DNA from: Clostridia bacterium
GTDB lineage: Bacteria; Bacillota; Clostridia; Oscillospirales; Acutalibacteraceae
Length of the DNA stretch: 51,643 bases
Assembly (NCBI GenBank): GCA_017623575.1
Contig: JAGAOS010000024.1
Span: 1-51,643, forward strand
Direction of reading: 5' to 3'
Shown here piece after piece: positions 1 to 6,034 of the stretch (position 1 is the first letter of the stretch; every line of letters begins with the position of its first letter). Made by a program: the position numbers and the translations under genes. The notes below the pieces were generated by a model. That model did not search any database. It was not told the DNA's origin and saw nothing but the letters and a program-made list of their open reading frames with translations.

Positions 1-1848
1 AAAGACTTCAACAGTTAAATCTTCCCACTGTTTTGCACGAAGATATTGGTCTGTTGATTTTCTGTATGCTTCTGCTTGGTCGAAATTAACCTTAAAACTG
101 AAGTACAGATTAGTCCTCCCCATATTTGATAGCAGCCTGTGTTGCGGCAAACGAAGTGAGGAGATTGTGGCATTACTCTTTTTACGACCATTTATACCTA
201 ACGAGGTTGGCGAATTATCGGGACTAAATCTGAGATACCAGTCAAAACCGTCTTCTCTCACAACGACTTTTGTAACAAAAGCCTTTATGACATCTTCCGA
301 TATGTTCTCAACGGCATCTGGATTTACCGACTGTTCCAAATAGAACTTTAAGATTTTGATTTTCTCATCGTGAGAAACATCTGTTGGTTTCTTCTCTTGA
401 GGTTTTAAATCTATGAGTTCTTTTTGGAGTTTTCCAATCTGCGTCTCGATTTCCTCTTTCTTGGTCTGAAAGGTCTCGCGAGTAATTTCGCCGTCTGCTC
501 TCATCTCAATAAGATTATTTAAACGCTTATTTAATTTTTCAATCTCGGTTTCTTTTTGCTTGATTAGCCGAGTATTATTTTTGGTATCTTGTTTATCATC
601 GATATGTTTATCCAACATCGATTGTGCGAGTGCTAAGATTTCAACAGTATTATGCAGATACTCTTTAAAGATATGTTTAACCATCATCTGTAATTTCCAA
701 CCTGCTATCATTGGAGTTCTACACACACCCTCAGTAGATAATCCTTTGTTAGTTCTGGTTGCAATCGTACCCGTCCTTATGGAACTATAACACTGATATC
801 CGTACTGCGTAGCACACTCAGTCTTATGCCATATTTTACGGTTGAACTTATGACCACATTCGCAAACAAGTAATTCTGTCCAAACATCGCAACCTCTCTT
901 TTCTCCGAGAGGTTTTCTTCTGCCTGATACATCGGTAGGTAGTTCTCTGCGTCGCTTGGCAATCATCTTTTGAACCTTATCAAATTCTTCTTCGGTGATA
1001 ATCGGTTCGTGTCTGCCACGCACCTTGGTATATTCCATATCACCAAAATTACGAATTCGTTTCTGCTCAAGATAATCAGATACAAACTCTTTATGGTAAG
1101 TAATAATACCACAGTAAAATGAATTCTGTAATATCTTTGAGATATTGCTTTCGTGCCAATTTGATTTGCCGGTTGCAGTAAGTCTTCCTTCCTGTTCTAA
1201 ACGAAATTTAATAGCACGAATACCAACGCCGTCAAGATACCAGTCGAATATCATTCTTACGGTTTGTGCTTGGTCGGGGTTGATAACAAAATCAACTTGC
1301 TTCTTGCCGTTGATGATTTGTTCTACACGGTCATACCCAAGTATATTACCGTTACCGTAGTAAACACCGTTATCCATTGATGTTTGTTGACCACTCTTAA
1401 CGCGAACGGAAGTCTTACGGCTTTCGTCTTGTGCTAAGGTAGCCATAATGGTCAATCTTAATTCACCATCACCATCAAATGTACGGATATTATCGTTGAT
1501 AAAGTAAACCTCTACGCCTTTAGATTTAAGCTCTCGTGTATATTGCAGGGTATCAACTGTATTTCTGGCAAAACGAGAGACCTCTCTTGTCAAAATCAAA
1601 TCAAATTCGCCGTAATCAGCGTCTTCAATCATTTGCATAAATTGAGGTCTCTTCTTTGCGGATGTTCCAGTTATACCCTCATCAACATACATTCTTATAA
1701 CTTCCCACTCTGGATGTTGAGCAAGGATTGGTTTGTACCAATCTTTCTGGTTTTCCAAAGCGGAAAGTTGAGCTTCGTGCTCTGTAGAAACTCTTGCGTA
1801 AATTACAACCCTACGCATTTCTGGACTCTCAATTAGACCTTGATACAT
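1..1848 (-). CDS. Large serine recombinase / phage integrase (C-terminal end cut by window edge)
   Basis: Reading leftward from ATG at 1848 gives 616 uninterrupted codons to the window edge. The start has an AGGAGGA ribosome site 5 bases upstream. The resolvase domain begins RRVVIYARVSTE, with the catalytic Ser in ARVS, and continues with the VDEGITGTS and LTREVSRFARN motifs. A recombinase domain follows, then a zinc-ribbon region (LLVCECGHKFNRK), then a coiled-coil with KQKETEIEKLNKRLNNL. This is the usual layout of phage large serine integrases, which recombine attP with attB. The last visible residues (QWEDLTVEVF) resemble the end of a second integrase tail at 11907-12049, so only a few codons are probably missing. 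The attachment core lies within this gene at 129-141. Confidence 0.93.
   Translation of the reverse strand, partial: MYQGLIESPEMRRVVIYARVSTEHEAQLSALENQKDWYKPILAQHPEWEVIRMYVDEGITGTSAKKRPQFMQMIEDADYGEFDLILTREVSRFARNTVDTLQYTRELKSKGVEVYFINDNIRTFDGDGELRLTIMATLAQDESRKTSVRVKSGQQTSMDNGVYYGNGNILGYDRVEQIINGKKQVDFVINPDQAQTVRMIFDWYLDGVGIRAIKFRLEQEGRLTATGKSNWHESNISKILQNSFYCGIITYHKEFVSDYLEQKRIRNFGDMEYTKVRGRHEPIITEEEFDKVQKMIAKRRRELPTDVSGRRKPLGEKRGCDVWTELLVCECGHKFNRKIWHKTECATQYGYQCYSSIRTGTIATRTNKGLSTEGVCRTPMIAGWKLQMMVKHIFKEYLHNTVEILALAQSMLDKHIDDKQDTKNNTRLIKQKETEIEKLNKRLNNLIEMRADGEITRETFQTKKEEIETQIGKLQKELIDLKPQEKKPTDVSHDEKIKILKFYLEQSVNPDAVENISEDVIKAFVTKVVVREDGFDWYLRFSPDNSPTSLGINGRKKSNATISSLRLPQHRLLSNMGRTNLYFSFKVNFDQAEAYRKSTDQYLRAKQWEDLTVEVF
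129..141. other. Left copy of attachment core (within integrase gene)
   Basis: This is one copy of the 13-bp direct repeat shared with 12050-12062. On the integrase coding strand it reads CACAGGCTGCTAT. It sits in a 48- to 50-bp imperfect dyad: left arm TCCTCACTTCGTTTG, and an inverted right arm beyond the core ending GGGGAGGA. That is the size and symmetry expected of a serine-integrase attP. The crossover dinucleotide cannot be fixed from sequence alone. Confidence 0.65.
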
Positions 1849-1882
1849 TCATATCCTCCTATTCTGTTTGGGTATGTATATA

Positions 1883-2053
1883 TCATTGAGTGCGACATCT
1901 GAAATCAGATATATCGACGCATCTCTTATAATCATTGAGAATATTTATAAAAATGTGTTGGTCAATGAGTCCTTGTTTATAGAGGTTTTCAATTAGTTTA
2001 AGCGCAGCATAAATCTTATTTGAGTGAGCAGAAGTGAGTTCTTTATTCTGCAT
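1883..2053 (-). CDS. Small SHOCT-like protein upstream of integrase
   Basis: This 56-codon frame starts at ATG 2053 behind AAGGA and ends 34 bases before the integrase start, so the two are probably co-transcribed. The core LIENLYKQGLIDQHIFINILNDYKR follows the pattern of the SHOCT short helical domain, which is often found beside recombinases or fused to larger proteins. Its role is unknown; a DNA-binding or recombination-directionality function would be a guess. There are no membrane segments or cysteine motifs. Confidence that it is translated comes from the ribosome site and the tight spacing. Confidence 0.6.
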   Translation of the reverse strand: MQNKELTSAHSNKIYAALKLIENLYKQGLIDQHIFINILNDYKRCVDISDFRCRTQ

Positions 2054-2069
2054 ACTCAATCCTTATTTG

Positions 2070-2555
2070 TTACATAGAAGCGTCAAATAAAGAGAGTTGT
2101 TCGTACTCGGGCGTGGTTTCTTTACTCACACCTGTACTTCCGAAACCACCTTCGCCACGGTCGGTTTCGTCAAGCTCATCGACTTCATTGAAGTCAACGG
2201 CTAAGAACGGAGTAATTACAATCTGTGCAAGACGGTCTCCAATATGGATTGTCTGACACTCTTGAGAGTCATTATGTAGGGCTACCTTAATTTCACCGCG
2301 ATAATCGGGGTCGATAACACCTACACAGTTCGCAGGTCGTAAACCGCGCTTAGAGGCAAGACCGCTTCGTGCGTAAACCAAACCTGCATAACCATCGGGA
2401 ATTTCCATACATACACCAGTACCAATCAGTCTGGTTTCACCAACGGGAATACGAACCGATGTTTCATTGGAATATAAATCGAAACCTGCGGCACGGTCAG
2501 AACCGCGTGTGGGGATAGTAGCATTACTATCTGTTTTCTTAATGTTAATTACCAT
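2070..2555 (-). CDS. dut: dUTP diphosphatase
   Basis: Trimeric-type dUTPase, 161 aa, hydrolysing dUTP to dUMP and PPi, which keeps uracil out of replicating phage DNA and supplies dUMP. The motifs appear in order: AAGFDLYS, ARSGLASKRGL, NCVGVIDPDYRGEIKVAL, GDRLAQIVI and the C-terminal Phe-rich motif V RGEGGFGSTG, which closes the active site. I chose ATG 2555 (MVINIKKTDSN) because AAGGATAC lies just upstream. The frame extends 22 codons further but overlaps the PTH2 gene without a better ribosome site. It is part of a closely packed leftward early operon. Confidence 0.95.
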   Translation of the reverse strand: MVINIKKTDSNATIPTRGSDRAAGFDLYSNETSVRIPVGETRLIGTGVCMEIPDGYAGLVYARSGLASKRGLRPANCVGVIDPDYRGEIKVALHNDSQECQTIHIGDRLAQIVITPFLAVDFNEVDELDETDRGEGGFGSTGVSKETTPEYEQLSLFDASM

Positions 2556-2571
2556 TATGTATCCTTTCGTT

Positions 2572-3000
2572 CTACTTATAAAGTTGATACTTCTTACTGA
2601 TTGTGTGAGCAGTATCGTCATCTAAGGGCTTAAACCATATCCCCGTTAGTGTTGTGCCGTCCTCTTCTTCGGGTTCGAGTTCGGTAAAACAGCGGTCGTA
2701 GATTAAGCCATAGTCTTCGTTTTGAACCAAACCCAAGTCATCAGCCATTGTTTTGGCTTTTAGGAGATGGTTCTTATTTCGTGCTTCGCATATTGTTTTA
2801 ACAAAAGAGCCGTTTACATATCCTTCATAGATTTCTTTAGGGATGATAACTTCACAGTCGTAACCTTTAAAGTCATCGTACACCTTAAGCCCAGCACGGA
2901 GTCCTCTTGTCCAATATGCTTCTGCACAATGTCCGACCTGTGCGGCGAGTTTCCCCGCCGACATATTCAGGTCTTTACGCATAATAAATAATCGTCTCAT
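2572..3000 (-). CDS. Peptidyl-tRNA hydrolase, PTH2 family
   Basis: A 142-aa protein beginning MRRLFIMRKDLNMSAGKLAAQVGHCAEAY, the PTH2 signature (basic strand, then GKLAAQxxHA). PTH2 enzymes release peptides from peptidyl-tRNA and are typical of archaea and eukaryotes, but relatives occur in bacteria and phages. The C-terminal part is longer and more acidic than in cellular PTH2 (ELEPEEEDGTTLTGIWFKPLDDD). The frame starts directly after the stop of the 30-codon membrane peptide (TAA then ATG), and its stop lies 16 bases before the dut start, so translation is probably coupled. The bacterial Pth1-type housekeeping enzyme is not in this window. Confidence 0.85.
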   Translation of the reverse strand: MRRLFIMRKDLNMSAGKLAAQVGHCAEAYWTRGLRAGLKVYDDFKGYDCEVIIPKEIYEGYVNGSFVKTICEARNKNHLLKAKTMADDLGLVQNEDYGLIYDRCFTELEPEEEDGTTLTGIWFKPLDDDTAHTISKKYQLYK

Positions 3001-3093
3001 TTAAAACCTCGGTCTCATATTATTGTTATTATAGAAAAACATCATCGACATTAAGATAAGAAATAAGCCGAATATGTATATATTGATGTCCAT
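3001..3093 (-). CDS. Putative 30-aa single-pass membrane peptide
   Basis: The frame MDINIYIFGLFLILMSMMFF, followed by an Asn-rich basic tail, is one hydrophobic segment of about 18 residues with a positive C-terminus. The start at 3093 has GGAG 10 bases upstream, overlapping the end of the preceding gene. The stop abuts the PTH2 ATG, filling the space between the two genes exactly. I do not recognise a family. The packed context and ribosome site suggest it is translated. Confidence 0.5.
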   Translation of the reverse strand: MDINIYIFGLFLILMSMMFFYNNNNMRPRF

Positions 3094-3094
3094 T

Positions 3095-3280
3095 TTAATC
3101 GGGCTCCTTTATATAAAGCCCACAATGACACATTCCGCTTTCTTGCTCGCGGAAATCCTTACACATACATTTTGTGTCTGGATTTTTAATAAGATTACAC
3201 GGGCAATACCCGTTATTATCTTTTAATCTCTTACGGATTTCATTTACCGTCTCTGTGTCTGGATTAAGTCTTATCGCCAT
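3095..3280 (-). CDS. Ferredoxin-thioredoxin reductase catalytic-chain-like mini protein
   Basis: A 61-aa protein with six cysteines in the order CPC, CMC, CHC: GYCPC then nine residues, CMCKDFREQ, then GMCHCGLY. This matches the ferredoxin:thioredoxin reductase catalytic chain, in which four Cys hold a 4Fe-4S cluster and two form the redox disulfide, although the first gap is shorter (9 against 16 residues). I chose ATG 3280 (MAIRLNPDTETV) because AAGGAG lies 7 bases upstream; an in-frame ATG at 3325 has no comparable site. A thioredoxin-reducing or thiol-redox role alongside the neighbouring NrdG-like Fe-S protein is an inference. Confidence 0.75.
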   Translation of the reverse strand: MAIRLNPDTETVNEIRKRLKDNNGYCPCNLIKNPDTKCMCKDFREQESGMCHCGLYIKEPD

Positions 3281-3443
3281 CAGCCGTCTCCTTATCTCTG
3301 TAAGCTCTGCCGTCTCTAAAGCCAATGCTATACGCTTCGCTTAAATTATCAGATTTTGCGCCAACTCTACACAGACCTACTGTAAACATAGAGATGAGAT
3401 TTGATAACGGAATAATCCAAAGTAAATGCCAAGCACTAATCAT
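3264..3443 (-). CDS. Small phage membrane protein of unknown function
   Basis: A 59-aa frame starting MISAWHLLWIIPLSNLISMFTVGLC, one membrane segment, followed by a charged tail (YSIGFRDGRAYRDKE). The ATG at 3443 overlaps the stop of the P-loop gene by eight bases and has GAAAGGA upstream. Its 3' end overlaps the start of the FTR-like gene by 17 bases. Small MISAWHLLWIIP-type proteins are common in phages of gut Firmicutes, but I know no function for them. Confidence 0.65.
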   Translation of the reverse strand: MISAWHLLWIIPLSNLISMFTVGLCRVGAKSDNLSEAYSIGFRDGRAYRDKETADGDKT

Positions 3444-3975
3444 TGTCGTTTTCCTTTCCGAGAACTCCTAAGATTTCTCTGACTGCGGTATCATATCCGT
3501 CTACATCGCCCGTGATAGTACCATATTCGATACTTCTATCGTGTAACATAGCTCGAATATTATCTTTTAATTCACAAGCACCTTGCTCGTCCTGATGTCT
3601 GCCTGTGGGGTTATACGGTTTTGTGCGAAGAATTAAAAAGTTGATATTGTTATATGAATTGAATACATCCATTACGGTCTTATTGAAGTTCTCCGTGAGA
3701 TTGCTGTTCTCATTGTAGATAATACTTAGCGGTAATGGGGAGTCGGTGACAATAACATCAACCTTATCTTCACATCTGGATATCTTAAAGAACTGTTTAC
3801 CGAAGATATACGCTTGATTTTTAAACACGGCTGTATTTTCTTCCCACACTTTATCTTTTGCATACTCTGTTACCAGTTCTGCGTTAACGCCGTGCATCTT
3901 AAGTTGTGAGAATATGTATGCGGCGCCCGTACTTTTACCAGCACCGGGCTCGCCGAACAAATTGACCAAAATCAT
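3436..3975 (-). CDS. Phage P-loop ATP-binding protein (kinase-like AAA family)
   Basis: A 179-aa protein with the Walker A motif GEPGAGKST at residues 8-16 and a Walker B-like strand VDVIVTDSP near residue 77. The overall fold resembles small nucleotide or metabolite kinases and AAA_28-type ATPases. The substrate cannot be told from sequence. The gene ends inside the start of the small membrane protein and begins 12 bases after the NrdG-like gene, so it is mid-operon in the early region. It is not a terminase: too short and lacking the nuclease motifs. Confidence 0.75.
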   Translation of the reverse strand: MILVNLFGEPGAGKSTGAAYIFSQLKMHGVNAELVTEYAKDKVWEENTAVFKNQAYIFGKQFFKISRCEDKVDVIVTDSPLPLSIIYNENSNLTENFNKTVMDVFNSYNNINFLILRTKPYNPTGRHQDEQGACELKDNIRAMLHDRSIEYGTITGDVDGYDTAVREILGVLGKENDND

Positions 3976-3986
3976 AATATCACTCC

Positions 3987-4484
3987 TTACGAAATCTTAA
4001 CAGCAAACTGATTATCGCTTGCAAGCTTTACGCCAAGAACCTCGTCATAGTGAGGAGTTTGATTAGGTATGTATCTACCGAACTTTACGATAATGTTGTC
4101 GTATTGTTTCAGTAGGTTAATTTCTGTTTCGATTTCCTCTGGATTATATCCAGTATAGATAACGATTGTATCGTTACAGTCGTACCAACTTCTTACGGCA
4201 GATACAAACGAAATCACTTCGTGGAAATCATCAAACGGTTCAAGACCGCCACAGACAATAGCCTGTGTGACTGGGTTACTCAGGTACTTCCTCATAATCA
4301 CATCAATTCCGATGTCTTTCTCGGGGAGTGAGGCAAGATGACTGTTTTGGCACATCTTCTTGCCACACTCTTTTTCGCATTTGAAAGAACAGTTCGGAAA
4401 GGCAATGTATAACGAGGGTGTTTTGTAATCCTGAAACCACTCGGTTTTTACTGCCTTACCACAGGATGTTCTGGATAAATACAA
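3987..4484 (-). CDS. NrdG-like 4Fe-4S (radical-SAM-type) protein, 5' end uncertain
   Basis: The recognisable protein begins near YLSRTSCGKAVKTEWFQDYK and continues TPSLYIAFPNCSFKCEKECGKKMCQN, a cluster-binding loop of CxxxCxxxC plus a further Cys. It then has VCGGLEPFDD and IVIYTGYNPEE, as in anaerobic ribonucleotide reductase activases. The canonical radical-SAM spacing is CxxxCxxC, so the loop is a variant. I placed the start at TTG 4484, where family-like sequence begins, but it has no ribosome site. The open frame runs on to 4595 only by reading antisense through the variable repeat. I infer the natural start was lost at a deletion junction near 4485. No nrdD partner is present. Confidence 0.7.
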   Translation of the reverse strand: MYLSRTSCGKAVKTEWFQDYKTPSLYIAFPNCSFKCEKECGKKMCQNSHLASLPEKDIGIDVIMRKYLSNPVTQAIVCGGLEPFDDFHEVISFVSAVRSWYDCNDTIVIYTGYNPEEIETEINLLKQYDNIIVKFGRYIPNQTPHYDEVLGVKLASDNQFAVKIS

Positions 4485-4662
4485 GATTACACCGTCCGAG
4501 GTCGCTGCTATTGGTGGTGGATGGGTAGTTGCACAATACTGGTGGTTGCGTTCGCCTAATATTAGCAACACTACTTCCTTCTGGTATGTCCACAACTTTG
4601 GTTACGTCAACGTCAACTTCGCCAACAACTCGCTTGGCGTCTGCCCCTGCTTCTCTATCTAA
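4435..4662 (+). pseudogene. Headless 3' fragment of the DGR target protein (C-type-lectin VR end)
   Basis: The + frame from 4435 to the TAA at 4660-4662 ends AQYWWLRSPNISNTT, then the variable segment, then NNSLGVCPCFSI. YWWLRSP followed by a variable Asn-rich stretch and GVCP is typical of the C-terminal half of DGR-diversified lectin-fold proteins. A TGA at 4432 and the lack of any ATG/GTG/TTG before the repeat mean there is no translatable start. Upstream sequence becomes the antisense of the NrdG-like gene. So this is the last 45 or so codons of a target gene whose body has been deleted. A promoterless fusion peptide is possible but unsupported. Confidence 0.7.
4544..4649 (+). repeat. DGR variable repeat (VR)
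   Basis: This 106-bp segment aligns without gaps to the template repeat at 5615-5720. I count 13 mismatches, every one at a position that is A in the template (34 template adenines in all). They change eight AAC/AAT codons, giving Ser, Tyr, His, Phe, Tyr, Val, Phe and Leu. Adenine-only substitution is the hallmark of DGR mutagenic homing. The invariant 3' part TCTGCCCCTG would serve as the initiation-of-homing end. Confidence 0.95.
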
Positions 4663-4683
4663 AAATGGGCATATACACAAAGT

Positions 4684-4711
4684 CCTGCTCGGTGCGTAAG
4701 CATCGGGCAGG
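4684..4711 (+). promoter_or_regulatory. Hairpin downstream of VR (DGR target-recognition hairpin)
   Basis: CCTGCTCGGTGC, a GTAA loop, then GCATCGGGCAGG form a 12-bp stem with two G-T wobbles, 34 bases past the VR end. In the Bordetella phage DGR a GC-rich hairpin just downstream of VR is needed for efficient homing, and position and shape agree here. A transcription terminator is less likely because no T-run follows. Confidence 0.65.
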
Positions 4712-4771
4712 CGGTCAAAAAATTATCTGGGCGGCTTGCCCGCCTTATGTGAAACAAAGGAGCGATTTGTA

Positions 4772-5566
4772 ATGGCTGTGTTAAGAAGTCAACGCAAAAT
4801 ATCCGATACAGAGTTTGAAAATACATTTATGCGATTGTACTGTTTTAGTCGCGAACGAACATCTCCTGTGTCGAAGCGAAGAAAGCGATGGCTATGTACC
4901 AACATTGATTTAACTATGAATAAAATCTACCGAAATATAATGGAGATAAACGAATGTTATTTTAGGGATAAAGTAGCCAAGCAGAAGTATATCAATCAGT
5001 TATCGGACAGCTCCGTTGAAATGTTGTTTTCTTTAGAGAAACCCTTAATGGTGCTATGGAATATACAGCGTTATGAAACCAAAACAATGGCTCATTGGGT
5101 TACTCAAATCAATAAAGAAATATCATTACTTAATTTAATTCACGATACAGAAAGAGATGATAAGGTTATGATTATAGATTGGCGTACTATTCACTCTATG
5201 AAATTCTTAAGTAATATGTCGGCTCTCCATAGATACACTCACGGTAAGGTTACGAACGCGTCCGTTCGTTATGATGAAACCGAGGGTGCATTACTTATAG
5301 ACCTTATAGATGATGCGTTTTATTCTCTATTAAAGGCAAATCAGAAAATTCCGACTACTAAGGAAGAGTATATTGTACGCAGTAAGTATATCTCTAAATC
5401 TATCTCTTGTTTAAGACAACTAAACCGAAGAATGTTAGCTTACTTCAATTTGATGCAATATAGCGAACGCGTTATGCGTGAATGGTCTAATATGCTAATT
5501 GAGGAACTTGATTTATTATACGGTTTACAAAAGTCTGATAAGAGTCGTTTCAAAAATCTTCAATAA
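4772..5566 (+). CDS. Avd-like DGR accessory protein with duplicated helical-bundle domain
   Basis: A 264-aa, largely helical, basic protein lying between VR and TR, where DGRs carry avd. Avd is a four-helix-bundle partner of the reverse transcriptase that binds the template RNA. The segment SSVEMLFSLEKPLMVLWNIQRYETKTMAHWVTQINKEISLL (first half) aligns gaplessly with a C-terminal segment containing LNRRMLAYFNLMQYSERVMREWSNMLIEELDLL. About 10 of 44 residues are identical, including Asn, Tyr, Met, Trp and Glu. The protein is therefore probably two fused bundles and twice normal Avd length. ATG 4772 (MAVLRSQRK) follows AAAGGAG; a 12-codon extension to 4736 has no such site. Confidence 0.75.
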   Translation: MAVLRSQRKISDTEFENTFMRLYCFSRERTSPVSKRRKRWLCTNIDLTMNKIYRNIMEINECYFRDKVAKQKYINQLSDSSVEMLFSLEKPLMVLWNIQRYETKTMAHWVTQINKEISLLNLIHDTERDDKVMIIDWRTIHSMKFLSNMSALHRYTHGKVTNASVRYDETEGALLIDLIDDAFYSLLKANQKIPTTKEEYIVRSKYISKSISCLRQLNRRMLAYFNLMQYSERVMREWSNMLIEELDLLYGLQKSDKSRFKNLQ

Positions 5567-6034
5567 ACGACCTTATATATATGGGTTATGTTCTATCATC
5601 CGCCCGGCTATTCGGGTTGCGTTCGCCTAATATTAGCAACACTACTAACTTCTGGAATGTCAACAACAATGGTAACGTCAACAACAACAACGCCAACAAC
5701 TCGAATGGCGTCTGCCCCTGATTTTCATACATCAAGTAACCACTTCGTGAGGGCGAAAATTGAAATCATAACAAGATTTATGTATGAGAAGGAGAACATA
5801 CCCCTCTGTGTGTAAGCACAGTAAATAATACACATCTTTGCTTAAAAAGATATATGCTATGACAGCATCCTGTTTAATCTCGCGAGATATAGTAATTACG
5901 CCTCGATTTGTAGGCGCTTCTAAACAATATGACTGTTTATTGTTTGGATGTCACAAGATTATTTGCGGCGACAACCAACAGTTAATAATACCGCCGTGCA
6001 GGGTAATATCAAAATCTGAAAAGGAGTTGAGGTT
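5567..6034 (+). ncRNA. Template-repeat RNA region between avd-like gene and reverse transcriptase
   Basis: This 468-base stretch has no convincing gene. It holds the template repeat (5615-5720), a 6-bp GTAA-loop hairpin at 5806-5821 (CTGTGT/GCACAG) and about 210 further bases before the RT start. In DGRs the TR plus the spacer to rt is transcribed as the RNA the enzyme copies, and the spacer is needed for priming. The extent of the functional RNA is inferred, not seen. Confidence 0.6.
5615..5720 (+). repeat. DGR template repeat (TR)
   Basis: This is the unmutated donor of the VR at 4544-4649. In the VR frame it reads LRSPNISNTTNFWNVNNNGNVNNNNANNSNGVCP, so nearly all variable codons are AAC or AAT, placing adenines at codon positions 1 and 2. 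It lies 315 bases upstream of the reverse transcriptase on the same strand. Homology begins at GGTTGCG and ends at CCCCTG. Confidence 0.95.

Noticed and set aside
4456-4680. 74-codon minus frame across the variable repeat
   Set aside because: It is the reverse of VR and of the target fragment; no family features or ribosome site.
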